Source: Sialis fuliginosa (Eukaryota; Arthropoda; Insecta; Megaloptera; Sialidae). Taken from it: a stretch of DNA of 64,000 nucleotides. Location: positions 746,501 to 810,500 of the forward strand of contig OY540819.1 of the NCBI GenBank assembly GCA_961205875.1, written 5' to 3'. The position numbers and the translations under genes are program-made. Shown here in pieces: positions 9,650 through 22,155 of the stretch (positions are counted from its first letter, which is position 1; each line of letters opens with the position of its first letter). The notes under the pieces are model-generated. The model was not told where the DNA came from. It did no database searches and worked only from the letters and a program-made list of their open reading frames with translations.

Positions 9650-12600
9650 ATGGCTTCAGATGATAACGGAATAAACAGCATAGAAAAACTTAAAAACAGT
9701 GAAACATATCAATTGTGGAAGTTTCAAGTAACAATATTTTTCAAAGCAAACGGCTTGTATGGCTTGGTAGATGGGTCAGTACAACAATCACAATTAAAAG
9801 AAAAAGACTTCGAGAAGAAAGATGCTCAAGCACAGAAGATAATAATACAAACAATAGATAAAAAGCTAATAACACAGTTCATAACTTGCAAAACAGCAAA
9901 TGAAATGTACAACAAAATCTGTGAAATTTACGATGGAAGTGAAAACAGAAACAAAGATCAATTGTTGCAAGATTTCTTCAGTTATAAATTTAACATTAAT
10001 ACAGACATGCAGACAAATTTAGCTGAAATTGAAAACATAACATATAGATTGAAGCAATTAAAACAAGTTATCAACGATGAGATGGTAATATCAAGAATAC
10101 TAAGTGCGTTACCACAAAAATATGACTATTTTATTACGGCATGGGAATCTACTTCAACAGACGAGAAAAATTTGAAAAATCTAACAAGCAGATTAATTAA
10201 AGAAGAAGAAAAACAAAAACAGAATAAAGAAGATGTTCCAGTCGCTTTTAAGATGTCAGTGAGTAATACAAATAAAACAGACAGAAATAATAAAAAGTGT
10301 TTTAAATGTCAAAAAAGTGGACATTTTGCTAAAGATTGTAAAAATTGTTGTTCTATTTGCAAGAAAACAAATCATAAAGCAGAAAATTGTTATTTTAGAA
10401 ATAATAATTTTAAAAACAAGAATAAGTCAGCCTATCTGACATTTAAAAACGATGATGTAAATAAAAGCATAAAATTTATTGTTGACTCTGGTTGTTCGTC
10501 TCATATGGTTAGTGAAAAAAGTTTGCTTAAAAATGTAGTGAATAATAAAATAGAAATAAGTATTGCTAAGAAATCAAGTTCAATGCTATCAGAGTGTCAA
10601 AGAGAGTTTGAAGGTGAAAATTGTATTTTGAAAAAAACTTTATACGTACCTGAACTCACTAATAATTTATTATCAGTTTCATCAGTTACTGACAACGGTG
10701 GCAAAGTGATATTTAAGAAAGATAGTGTAGAAGTCTATAATAAAGATAATAATATAGAGTTCAAAGGTAAAAAGGAAGATTCGGGTTTGTACACAGTAAA
10801 TATATTAAAAGAAGAAGAGGAAGTATCTCTCATAACTCACAAAAAAGAAACATTTTTAGATTGGCAAAATAAAATGGGGCATCCAAGTAAAAAAGTTTTG
10901 AAATTATTACCAGAAGTAGCAGATGGTGTAAAAATATCAGAGTATAATACTCCAAAAGAATGTGAAATATGTATAAAATCCAAACAAGTAAGACTACCAT
11001 TCAATAGTAAAAGAGAAAGAGCAGAAAGATTGCTACAAATAATACATACTGATGTGTGCGGTCCTTTTGAAAACAATACATGGGATGATATGAGATATAT
11101 GTTAACAATAATGGATGATTTCAGTCATTTCACAAAGGTATATTTACTTAAAAATAAAAATGAAGTTCCAGACCATATAAAATTTTACATTAAAGAAGCA
11201 GAAAGAGAAAAGAATGCGAAAATATCTTGTATAAGGTGTGACAATGGTGGAGAGTATACGAGTAGAGAATTTAAAACATGGTGCATTAACAAAGGTATTA
11301 AATTAGATTATACTATTGCATATAGCCCACAATTAAACGGTAAAGCTGAGAGACTAAATCGAACTATCCTAGAAAAAGCAAGAGCGTTACTATTTAATGC
11401 AGAAATGAAGAAAGAAATGTGGGGTGAAGCGATAAAATGTGCAGCATATCTAATAAATAGATTACCAACAGAAACCGTAAAATATAAAACTCCATATGAA
11501 ATTTGGAATGGAAAAAGACCAGATCTTTCCAATATACAAGAGTTTGGGTGTGAAGCATTCAGTAAAAATTTAAAACAAATTAAAAAATTGGACTCTAGAA
11601 CTGAAAAGTTAATAATGGTAGGGTATTCAAATACTGGATATAGATTATTTGATCCTGTAAAAATAAAAATTATAAATGCACGTGATGTAATATTTAAAAT
11701 AAAAGAAGAAACTGCAGACGATAAAGTCATAAAAACTAAGAAGCATGAACAAATGCATAAAATAAAAAATGAAGAGAGTGATGAAGAAAGTGAAGATTCT
11801 GAATTGGAAGAAGAAAAGGAAAATAAAATAAAAACTAAGAAGCATGAACAAATGCATAAAATAAAAAATGAAGAGAGTGATGAAGAAAGCGAAGAATCTG
11901 AAAAGGAAGATAAAAACAAAGAAGAAACAGAAACTAAAAAAGAAGAAAATGGTAAAGAAAGAAGAAATAGAAAATTACCAACAAGATTAAAAGACTATGT
12001 ATTGCTTACGTTTCAAGAAGCAATGGAAGGTCCTGAAAAAGAAAAATGGAAAAAGGCAGTAAAAGAAGAACTGAGTTCATTAAAAGAAAATGAAACTTGG
12101 GATATAATAGATAAAAATGAAGTAAATGGACAGAAAATATTATCGAATAAATGGGTATTCAAAGTTAAAGAAGATGGTACTTACAAAGCAAGATTGGTTG
12201 CAAGAGGTTTTGAACAAGGAAATTTTCAGTCCGGTAGTAGGTCAATCATCATTAAAAACGATATTTGCAGTAGCAGCAGCTAAAGACTATTTGATGTTAA
12301 AACAGCCTTCCTTTATGGAAAATTGAAAGAACATGTTTTTATGAAAATACCTGAAGGATATAGAGAAGAAGAAAATAAAGTTTGTCGCTTAAAGAAATCC
12401 TTATACGGTCTTAAACAAGCTCCGCAAACATGGAACAAGGAATTCGTAGAAACAATGAAAAATTTTGGGTTAGAACAAACTAAAAATGAACCATGTGTTT
12501 TTAAAAATAAAGATGCTACAATAATAATAGCAATTTATGTAGATGATGGTCTAATTATTGGAGAAGATAAAGAAGAAATTGAAAAATTGTTGACAAAAAT

Positions 12601-12907
12601 CAGTGAAAAATTTGAAATAAAAATCTTTGAAAATCCTACAAAATTTCTAGGTATGGAAATAAATAAAAACGAACAAGGTATATGGTTAACACAAGAAAGT
12701 TACACTAAAAACATACTTAATAAATATAACATGGAAAATAGCAAACCAATATCTACTCCATCTGTTGAAGAAAAAGAAAGTAAAATATCTGAACAAGAAG
12801 TGAAATTTCCTTATAGAGAAGCTATCGGAAGTTTATTATATTTATCGACGAGAACGAGACCAGATATTGCACATGCAGTAGGAATAGCAAGTAGAAATAT
12901 GGAAATG
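9650..12907 (+). pseudogene. Copia-type gag-pol polyprotein, frameshifted and 3' truncated
   Basis: The frame opens at 9650. In order: an N-terminal UBN2-like gag; two CCHC-type knuckles (near residues 216 and 233, CFKCQKSGHFAKDC and CSICKKTNHKAENC); protease motif VDSGCSSHMV (about residue 277); the GAG-pre-integrase Cys pair (CEIC); and the integrase D,D,E triad (HTDVCGPF, CDNGGEY, GKAERLNR at about 466, 530, 565). After an acidic linker the reverse transcriptase starts at NKWVFKVKEDG. The frame is broken near 12225 and again near 12300, then continues (12323-12907) through LYGLKQAP and YVDDG to RPDIAHAVG. Sequence ends at 12907 before RNase H and the 3' LTR. It cannot move on its own. Confidence 0.9.
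11732..11929 (+). repeat. In-frame 99-bp tandem duplication in the copia linker
   Basis: The block starting AAAACTAAGAAGCATGAAC at 11732 recurs at 11831. The 99-bp spacing preserves the reading frame, so a 33-residue acidic and lysine-rich unit (KTKKHEQMHKIKNEESDEES) appears twice between integrase and reverse transcriptase. Confidence 0.9.
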
Positions 12908-13667
12908 AGGGGATTAATGGGGTATTTAACCCCCACCCCCTTCTGGGATCGAGAAAATTGATGTAATATTCTATTCTATAATGTACTTGGGAAAAAAAAA
13001 TTTGGGGGGGGTAAAGCTAATTGATATTTGTTTTGGTCATTGAAAGTCTACACATGGTCATGCCTGCACAAAGTAGCGAAAAGTGAAAAAAATACCTAGT
13101 CATCACCCCACCCCACCCCCCTCGGGAAATTTTTTTCGACTTTCCTGCAAATAGGCTAGGTGATTATGTCGGACTGTGCAATATTTATTCTAGAAATTTC
13201 AATAATTCGGTAAATATGTATAAAAATACCATATGAGATATATTCGCACTGCATTTTTACCTAAATAAAAATATTCAATTTTGATCGCCATTTTCATACT
13301 TTTCTTTGCAATATTTTCATTGCAATTTTTTTGTATTTCTATATATTAATGATAATTAACATATTTTAATTACCATATTTTTATTTAGATATATTATGTT
13401 TATTTTTTAAATTAATATAGAATTTATGACAGTAAAACGTCTAAAAATGATATTTAACTTTATTTATTTTTCCACAACAAAATATATAAAAATTTTAATA
13501 AAAATTATGTGTTGTATACAAAAGTAAACATCAATAAACATCGTAGTTCAACTCATTTGAAATAAAAATCAAATTCAGCTATTATAGGCCCTATTGAAAA
13601 TGGTCTAGGCATGTATGCCGCGCGCCTAAACTCACGACAGTAGTACGCGCGCCTAAGGAAGGGTTAA
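12908..13667. other. Stretch with no supported gene
   Basis: Begins at the truncation point of the copia element with C- and G-rich homopolymer runs, then turns AT-rich. A small CGCGCGCCTAA duplication lies at 13618-13656. I see no coding exon. Confidence 0.5.
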
Positions 13668-15176
13668 ACATTTTTTTTGGGTGTTTTTTTGAAGTGCTGT
13701 ATCTTTGTGAAAAATGGACGTATCGTAATAAAAAAAAGCACTTTAAAGCTTAAAGTTCCTAGTTTTGAGATTTTTTAGCATATTTTTTTTTTGAGTTACG
13801 GTTATCGCGCAATCATAAGAAATAGTGGGACACAAAAATTTTCATATTTAAAAATTTTTTTTAAGGATCCACGGGCTCGGGAAATTTTATTTCAATTAAA
13901 CCAATGCATTGGTCAGTTAACTTGTTTATTCAGCTTTAATTTGTTTTTTTTTCGGTCTCTGTCAATTTTTTTTTGCCGAGATATCTGACTTTAAATGAAA
14001 AATGATTCTTTTGTCTTCGATCATCAATATGTCAGCCACTAATGAGTAAACAGTAAATTTAAGGGCAGTTTAAAAAACTTGAATAAATTCCCTACAAGAT
14101 CCTTTCATGACTTTATTAGAAAAAAAATTGGTACTTGTTAATTGTATCCCATGCGTTTTGAAAAAACTAAAATCACTAGGAACATAAAGTAATTCTAACT
14201 GTAGATAGGCAAGTCTTATGTATAATTTTATTTGATAAGCGCCAATGTGAGTAAAGTGTGTATTATTAGTTGAAATATTCATTTATATTAGACTAGATAT
14301 GACCGATATGACATTTTAAACATTACATATAGGTATATGTCATTGTAGTTTTGGAAAACGGAGCACTAATTAAATTTTATATGATGAAAGTTAAATCATT
14401 TTGATTTGTATAGAGGGTATAACAATACATGTTTATTTAAATTTAGTTTAAGTTAGAGTAGTCCAGATAGATTGGTTCGTTTCAGTAGGTTAGGTTAGGT
14501 TTATGAATTTCTGTTAACACATCGAAATACTACAACAATAAATTTTTAAACTATAGTTGTGGTGGGAAGTGAAATATTATCAGTTCTGAAATACGACAAT
14601 TAGAATTTTTAATTCGAGTTTCATACCTAAATATTTAACGATCAATTTCAGCTCTTGATGCTATATAAATTAATAAATACGTTTCATGTAAAATTCTTGT
14701 TTTATTTATTTATCAGCTTTTTAATTATATTGAAATTATTAGTTCAAACTTTATTCACATTGGCGCTGATCATGTTATTTAATACATGAGACTTGCCTAT
14801 CTACAGTTATACTGTACTTTATTTACTAGTGATTTTAGTTTTTTCAAAACGCATGGGATACAATTAACAAGTACCAAAAATTCTTTTTACCCTCACTATT
14901 AGTTTGAAAAAGTACAAAAAAATAACCTTTTATGGTCTTTTAGTAAATCTATCGCTACTTTACAAATATTGATGCGAAAACTAATATTTCCTGGTATTTT
15001 TACAGCTTAATGTATCCTCAACAGTCCTGTAAATTTTGAAATTGATCCATCGAACCGTTTTTCCGGACCGATTGATCAAAACTAGAAACTTGAAGCTTTA
15101 AAATGCTTTTTTATTTATTTCGATACGACCATTTTTTACAAAGATACAGCACTTCAAAAAACACCCAAAAAAATGT
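13668..15176. mobile_element. 1.5-kb non-autonomous foldback flanked by TTAA
   Basis: The ends are ACATTTTTTTTGGGTGTTTT and its complement, each flanked by TTAA (13664-13667 and 15177-15180). Terminal arms pair over about 120 bp. A second inner pair (about 14060-14280 with 14740-14890, including GGATACAATTAACAAG and TAGATAGGCAAGTC) also forms a long stem. TTAA duplication is the piggyBac hallmark, so mobilisation by a piggyBac-type transposase is inferred. No transposase is encoded. Confidence 0.75.
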
Positions 15177-15180
15177 TTAA

Positions 15181-16764
15181 TTTCTTGTATTTGAATGATT
15201 TTAATTTATAAAAATATTAGGGAAATTGGATGTAATTTTTATTGTATATAATGATTAATATGAATAAATAGTTATAGATCAAATCAAAGTATCAAATTTC
15301 AAGTAATTTTAATAATCATTTTTAAATTTTCGCCGAAAAGCAGTACAATATATTGTTAAAATTAATGAAAGATTTGAAAAAATAACATAATTCATATGTA
15401 TACCTATATACGGTTAAATACTGAACTGACATTTAACCATATTATTTTTTCAGATAAGTACTTGATTGATCAACAAAAAAAATTATAAAACTAAAAAAAG
15501 TGGAAACAATTACATTCCGACAGGACATAACAAAATTTCTATTTAGAAGTGACGGAATTCTTCTCTATTATAAGTTCAGGTAATTAAAAGAATGAAAATA
15601 AAAACTTCTTATATTATTAATTTATTCTCTATTTTTTACAGATTTATATTTAAAATATATTTTTCTGCTTCGAGCCTTGTGTCTTACGTATATATAGATT
15701 TTAATCATAACTTCATTTTTAAATATTGTTATAATATAATTACAATTGGATTTCAGTATTAAAAATTAAGATGTGTAATTTAAAAAAATTTAAAATTAAA
15801 TTTTGCAAAAAATACTGAATATTTTATTTTATTAGTAATAGGTAATTATATTATGTACTTTATATTATAGTGTGATTTATTTCAATTGAAATTAATAAAT
15901 ATTTATAAACATTGATTTTTACCTGTTTTTTTCCTTAAATAATTTAAATATAAATAAAAATCTTTAAAATATAGGATTTTTTATCATATTATTTGTATAA
16001 AATTTATCCTGCACGGTCGGTAAAATATACTCACAGTATGTGTTAAATTTATTGTACAACAGATATACTTTTTATCATGCTGAACTAGTAAATTTCGATC
16101 AGATAATTTTTACTAGTAAAATTTCGTCTGTAAATAGTAGTTTGTACTAGAATGTGAATGATTCAAAAATAGTCTATTTTTCTTAGTTTAACACGCTTTT
16201 TCCAAAGAAGTTGTTAATTAAAACAGTATTATCTTGTTATCAATGGAAAGCAGAATAAAATGTCTTTCTTTTTTATATGAAGTAAAAAAATGATATTGGG
16301 CACAATAAAAAAGTTATATATAAATTAAGTTCGTAAGAAAAGTAAAATTTTCAGATTTTCAAAAATTGTGGGGAACCCTTAAGATTTAGAAAAAAATGTA
16401 TAATGACAAAAAATAATCTTCTCAATAAGAACTTTAAAACAAATAAAATAAAATTGAAATCAGATGACTTGGAGCTGAGATACAGCCAATTTAATAAAAA
16501 CGGTGGGGGCCATCTTTAATAGCCGATATAATGGTGTTCTACACGGATTTTAAAGTGGCCCCTATCTGAAAATTATTCTTTTAACCTTATCTATGGGCAC
16601 AGAAAGTGTCATACTCCAATCAAAAAGTGCAGGGTTTTTTTACGTACCAGACGTACTATATTTACCAAAGTTGATTAACATTAATATAATTAATAATAAT
16701 ATAATACAATGATTGGATTTTCTTATGGTAAAATTTAATAAAATTATATTTAATTTTTTTATTA
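15181..16764. other. Stretch with no supported gene
   Basis: Very AT-rich sequence. No ORF with protein-like composition and no clear repeat termini; part near 16320-16640 looks like old repeat sequence (poly-A-interrupted GGGAACCC and GTGGCCCC blocks). Confidence 0.4.
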
Positions 16765-17355
16765 GGTATTATAAAAATTATAGTCCTCAGTACCTCGACC
16801 CTTTTGTAAATTTATTACCATGTCCATACTTCTGAAACTTCTTGCGTGGCTTCTTTTTGACGAGTCTTCCAACCTTTTTATTTGTGAAATTTCTTAAAAA
16901 TTGGGCATTTTTGAGCGTGCAGCCGCGGAATTTTCCGGGCGGCGGACTGGAAAAACAGCCCAAGATATTTGTCGACCAATGGATAGTAAAAATAATTATT
17001 TAATAATCCTACAAATTTCAGGTAGCTGGTAATAAACTATAATAACCTCGTTATTTTGACATGTTGGAGGTGGTAGACTAGGTGATCGCCCCACTATTTT
17101 TATCAGACATTTTTTTTTTTTTCTCACCATATTATCTTAGTTACAATCCATTGGTCATTTTATCCGATAAATATCTAGGGGCGTTTTTCCAGTCCGTCAC
17201 CTGGAATATTCCGTGGCTGCAAGCTCGAAAATGCCCCATTTTTAAGAGTTTTTGGAAATAAAGACTCGTCAAAAAGAAGCCACTCACGAAGTTTCAGAAG
17301 TATGGTAATAAACTTACAAAAGGGTCAAGTATACTGAGGACTATTAATTTTTATT
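16765..17355. mobile_element. Hairpin element of about 590 bp
   Basis: The left arm (16770-16990, with AGTCCTCAGTA, TTTTTGACGAGTC, GCAGCCGCGGAAT) is matched in reverse complement by 17140-17350 (TACTGAGGACT, GACTCGTCAAAAA, ATTCCGTGGCTGC). The arms differ by scattered substitutions, so the copy is not recent. No ORF. Confidence 0.75.
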
Positions 17356-17819
17356 ACAAAAGTAAATAAAAATATTATTAATAAATGCATAAAATGTACC
17401 TACATATGTATTTAAAAAAATATATATAATAAAAAATTTGTTATTAACATAGCATGTGTTGTTATTATTATTTATATCCAAATATATTAAATAATGTTAA
17501 TTAAAATTATATTTACAGAACAAGTCTAATAAAATATAATATATATTACATATTTTTAGAATTATTAATAGATATACACACAAGCTTGGAAGTTGATTTT
17601 ATTAAAACAATACAATGCAGATTACAAAATATATTTGATAAATCGTACTGATGATCATATCAGTGTGATTTAAGGTTTTCAAGGTTAGAAAACTATTGAA
17701 ATAGTTATTCATTGTTACAACAATGAAGAATTCAGACATACTTAATGTTTTTATTAACAAGTATTAAATTAATGTTATTTGTGCCTTCCATAAATATTCT
17801 GTAGGATATGTGTATATTA
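17356..17819. other. Stretch with no supported gene
   Basis: AT-rich spacer between two hairpin elements. Nothing could be supported. Confidence 0.4.
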
Positions 17820-18434
17820 GGGTGTTTTTTTTGTTCGGTCCCGCAGGCCTATGTTTTAGCTTTGGATCAAAAATTAATTGTCACAAAATTTCAGACTCAT
17901 ATATCAAACCTGTGGATGGCGCAAACCAAGTCTTTTTCCCATTTGATTAACATGTGAAAAATTACTTTTTTACTTACGCTTGAATATCTTGTTGAAAAAA
18001 AATTTGTTTTGAAAATTTGTCAGGGGAATATTTTGTAGAGAATTAAGTGCTCAATTCATAAATCTAATAAATTTTAAGAAATGTTTGTTTAAAAATTATA
18101 AAAATTGGATTTTACATTTTATGATAATGTTTAAACGCACATATCTTTAAAAATATTCGATCTATGAATTGAGCACTTGGTATCTTTTTTATAAGAAATT
18201 TAATTCTCTACGATATGCTGTTGTAAGAAATTTAAATAAATAAATTTTTCAATGAGATATTCACGCATAAGTCAAAAAGTAATTTTTCCCATGTTAATCA
18301 AATGGGAAAAAGACTCAGTTTGCACCGTCCACAGGTTTGATCTATGAGTCTGAAATTTTGGGACAGTTAACTTTTGATCCAAAGCTAAAATATAGGTCTG
18401 CAGGACCGAAAAAATAAAGATAAAAAAAACACCC
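17820..18434. mobile_element. 615-bp hairpin MITE with TA duplication
   Basis: Starts GGGTGTTTTTTTTGTTCGGT and ends with the complementary AAAAAACACCC. TA flanks both ends (17818-17819 and 18435-18436). The arms extend about 300 bp (GATGGCGCAAACC versus its complement near 18315), so nearly the whole element is one stem. It fits a Tc1/mariner-type non-autonomous element. Confidence 0.8.
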
Positions 18435-18440
18435 TAGTGT

Positions 18441-19215
18441 ATATATTATATGTGTATTTCCAGTAGTTTTTTTTTAAACAGGGCGCACGTACATATGTCA
18501 CCGATTTTGTCCCAATTTTTTTTCTCAAAGTACATATCAAAAAAACATGTTTCCCAAAATCTTTTCCCCCCGCCCCCTTTTTTGGCCGAATTACGATTTT
18601 TTAAACATTTGAAATCGAGCGAAATTATACTTTTTTCGATAGCACCTAATTTTTCAAAACTTTTGCCAAAATTTAGTGCAATTTAGAGTATAGAGAAAAA
18701 AATTTTATGGTGTATATATAGCGTTTTTTGGAAAATAAGACATCTTAAAACAAGTGTAACTTTAAAATTTTTTGACCAAATTAAAAAATCTATAAATTAA
18801 AAAATAGAATAAAATGACCTATATCGGTGACCTATATTGGTTGAAACCAAAATATTTGACAATTTCAAAATCGACAATTTTTATAAAAAATCAAACTTAA
18901 TGTTTTGGTACCGCATTCAGCCAAAATTGAATATTCGGCTCTGAAACCGATTTCAAATGAAAGATCAACAAAAAACGTAGATAATGAGCCCTATAGCATG
19001 TATAACAAGGGACGTTTTGAAAAATTAGGTGCTATCGAAAAAAGTCTAATTACGCTCGATTTCAAAAGTTTAAAAAATCGTTATTCGCCCAAAAAAGGGG
19101 ACGGGGGAAAAGATTTTGGGAAACATGTTTTTTTTATATGTACTTTGAGAAAAAAAATTGGGAGCAAAATCGGTGACATACGTGCGCCGTTTTTTTAAAA
19201 ACTACTGGAAATGCT
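18441..19215. mobile_element. Hairpin element, same family as the one at the right edge
   Basis: TTTCCAGTAGTTTTTTTT with CAGGGCGCACGTA at 18458-18492 is mirrored by its complement ending at 19209. Arms of about 230 bp include CCGCCCCCTTTTTTGG and GAAATCGAGCGAAATTA. Frames inside are palindrome artefacts. A second, longer copy begins at 62462. Confidence 0.8.
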
Positions 19216-19770
19216 CATATATTTATTCCCTAGCTTACATTAGGTACTTATATACCTATAGACTTATTTCCGAAGGATTATTTCCCAAATAACGTATTTT
19301 CAGAAAAAATGTATATCAGACAAAAGTTTCATGGTTTTGAGGCGGTTAAATATTGACATTATGGGGTGAGCTTAGAAAGGTCACTTTGATGGGTTTTCAT
19401 GTTAAAGTTTTCTTTTTCAAATCTAAACCTATATTTTTTGTTGCAGATTAGTAATTTAAGAGATAAACTAAACAATTTTGCTTGGAACATTTTTTCTGAA
19501 AATGTCAATTTTTTATTATAAGGAGCAAACCAAAGAAAACTTTCTGAATTTTCCATACTTTTTTTACTCGATAATTACCAACTAATTTTTATAAATAATC
19601 GCAAAAGGTAAAAAGTACTTAGATTTATACAAAGATTCTCACAACATTTTTTTAAATATGTAATTCAAAATTTCAGAATTTTTTCTTTATAAAAATGTTG
19701 CATAAAAAAATTAACAATAAATTTTAAAAACAAATTATAGCGGGTGCGCAACCCTTGGAGGGGTGAAAAA
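19216..19770. other. Stretch with no supported gene
   Basis: AT-rich spacer between two foldback elements. No supported feature. Confidence 0.4.
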
Positions 19771-20681
19771 TGGAAAGTGACAATTTCAAGTATCGAAAAA
19801 AAAAGTTTAAAAACTGTTTATTCCAAGATAATGATAAAATTCACGTTAATTTTAATACGTAGAACTTATTTGAACCCTAAAGGTATATATTATTTTTTTA
19901 AATCAATATTTAATTCTATTTACCACCTGTTATCATCCCCTAAATTTAGGTTATTAGAAATATAGAAAAATATGAAAGAAATTTAAAAAATCTTCAAGGG
20001 TTGTTAGAAATAATCACAATAAATATAAATTTACAATTTCAATAAAATCTAGTAATTTTCAACCACTTTTCTACCCTTTAATATTACAATTAATTCGAAC
20101 AACGTAGGTAGAGATAAATTTTTGAAATTTACAAAATAGGTAGTCAACTGTATATACAACGGTACTGTATGTTAAAAAACACAAATAAATTATAAGGGTA
20201 GTCATCAACCCTTAAATACTAAACCGCCCCAAATAGTAGGGTGGAATATTCAATTTAAGTGTGATTTTATAAGAAATCAATGAATGCTCTTATTTGAAGA
20301 TTTTTGTAAAAATTTTGTGCACCACAATTCACCCCTACGGATGTAGCTACCCTAAATTTAAAAAAATACACCCTTTTTTTAAAACATCGTATCAATATTA
20401 ATTGAAATAAAATGTATTTTATTTTTAAAAGAAATAAGAATAGTTCCTGATAGTGTATGTTTTAATTTTACCGGTGTAGAAAGATCAAATGTCGGCCTAT
20501 TATATTACGAAAGGATGACAAACAAATTCCACTGAATTTTTAGATACGATGTTTTAAAAAAGGGTGTATTTTTTTTAAATTTAGGATAGCTACATCCGTA
20601 GGAGTGAATTGTGGTGCACAAAATTTTTACAAAAATCTTCAAATAAGAGCATTCATTGATTTCTTATAAAATCACACTTAA

Positions 20682-22155
20682 CCCTTATCCTGTATTTTGG
20701 GCAATTATTGCCCAAAATACATGTTGGCATCTAAAAAACTCGCGCAAATCTTATTGTATGTATCTGAAACTTCTTAACAATTACTTTTTTGACCAAAATA
20801 AGCAATATGCAGAAAAATTAGTTCTGGGGTCCTTCAGGGAAGGTTTTAGAGGAAAAGAAACGAATTCTGTATTTTGGGCATTTTTTGCCCAATGCAATTT
20901 TTTAATTGTCGTTACAAAAAGAATTGACCGTTACTTTTTGTTTCTTCAAAGCTACTATGCCATTGCGGAAATTTCAAAATATAAGTCGTGTGTTGCGTTT
21001 TGACGACCGATCCAATTGGGAAGAACGACGTGCGCGGGACAAGCTGGCACCCATTAGAGTTTTATGGGACAAATGGGCTGCAAATATGCAAACATTATAC
21101 AATCCTAATGAATGCGTAACTGTTGATGAACAGTTGGTAGCTTTCCGCGGAAGATGCCCATTCAAACAGTATATTCCGTCAAAACCGGCAAAAAATGGAA
21201 TAAAAATTTGGGCCCTCTGTGATTCTACCACTAACTATGCCTGGGCTCTTCAGGTATATACAGGCAAAGACCGAAATTGCAAAGCTAAAAAAAATCAAGG
21301 TATGCGTGTAGTATTGGATTTAGCAGTTGGTCTCAAAGGTAGGAACGTAACTTGCGATAATTTTTTCACATCGTATGATCTTGGTGTTCAGCTTTTGAAA
21401 AGAAAAATGACTATGGTTGGAACCATCCGTAAGAATAAAATATTTTTACCGCAACACATACTGGATATGAAACGAAAACCGCCACTTTTTTCTGAATTTC
21501 TATTTGAACATCAAAATAAAACATTAGTTGCATATGTGCCAAAAAAAAATCGCTGTGTCTATCTTCTAAGTACATTACACCACGACACCAAAATTGGAGA
21601 AAGCCCCCTGAAAAAGCCTGAAATCATTGAATTTTACAATGCGACCAAGGCCGGAGTGGATACTTTGGATCAATTGGTTGGAACTTATAGTTGTAAGCGA
21701 AAGACCAATAGATGGCCTATGGCTCTTTTCAGCAATATGCTTGACATTTCTGCCTATAATGCCTACGTGATTTGGACTTTAATAAATCCAGAATGGAATA
21801 AGAAAAAACATTTCCGGCGTAGACTTTATCTAGAGCAATTGGGGCTAGATCTAGTTCATGATGAAATCCAACAGCGAACATCCCAGCCACATAGCTCAAA
21901 GGCCAAAGAGGTTGTACACATTATACAGCCTCAATATAAACAAAATTTAAAAAGAGCACGTTGTCACATGTGCCCAAACCTATCTAATAGCACTAAATAT
22001 GCTACAAAATGTACTTCGTGTAATTTATTTATATGCAAAACGCATTCATTTACTGAAATAACTTGTAAAAACTGTAAATAAAAAAAATAAAATTGTGTTG
22101 GGCAAAATTTACCCAAAAGACAGAATGTGTAATTTTTTTTGTTACAGGATAAGGG
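20682..22155 (+). mobile_element. piggyBac-type element with TTAA duplications
   Basis: TIRs CCCTTATCCTG (20682) and CAGGATAAGGG (ending 22155) are flanked by TTAA at 20678-20681 and 22156-22159. Subterminal palindromes based on TTTGGGCA/TGCCCAAA follow the left TIR at two places (about 20696-20725 and 20872-20895) and precede the right TIR. At 1474 bp it is short for an autonomous piggyBac, consistent with a truncated transposase. It sits in the right arm of the foldback at 19771-22643. Confidence 0.92.
20906..22081 (+). CDS. piggyBac-like transposase, N-terminally short
   Basis: The 391-codon frame matches the DDE_Tnp_1_7 family. The likely usable start is the internal Met at about 20957 (MPLRKFQNISRVLRFDD), corresponding to the N-terminal DNA-binding lobe. 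All three catalytic Asp contexts are present: TVDEQLVAFRGRCPF, CDNFFTSYDLG and AGVDTLDQLVGTY. The C-terminus has a Cys-rich finger (CHMCPNLSN...CTSCNLFICKTH), which in this family binds the element ends. Family members are usually 500-600 residues, so roughly the first 100-150 residues are missing. The region upstream (20700-20900) holds no matching frame. Enzyme activity is doubtful although the catalytic core is intact. Confidence 0.9.
   Translation: MSLQKELTVTFCFFKATMPLRKFQNISRVLRFDDRSNWEERRARDKLAPIRVLWDKWAANMQTLYNPNECVTVDEQLVAFRGRCPFKQYIPSKPAKNGIKIWALCDSTTNYAWALQVYTGKDRNCKAKKNQGMRVVLDLAVGLKGRNVTCDNFFTSYDLGVQLLKRKMTMVGTIRKNKIFLPQHILDMKRKPPLFSEFLFEHQNKTLVAYVPKKNRCVYLLSTLHHDTKIGESPLKKPEIIEFYNATKAGVDTLDQLVGTYSCKRKTNRWPMALFSNMLDISAYNAYVIWTLINPEWNKKKHFRRRLYLEQLGLDLVHDEIQQRTSQPHSSKAKEVVHIIQPQYKQNLKRARCHMCPNLSNSTKYATKCTSCNLFICKTHSFTEITCKNCK

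Noticed and set aside
14484-14512. TTAGG telomere-like repeat
   Set aside because: Only two to three units (GGTTAGGTTAGGTT); too short to be meaningful.
18905-19198. 97-residue frame inside the hairpin at 18441
   Set aside because: Lies in the palindrome arm, with mirrored frames on the other strand. No motif.
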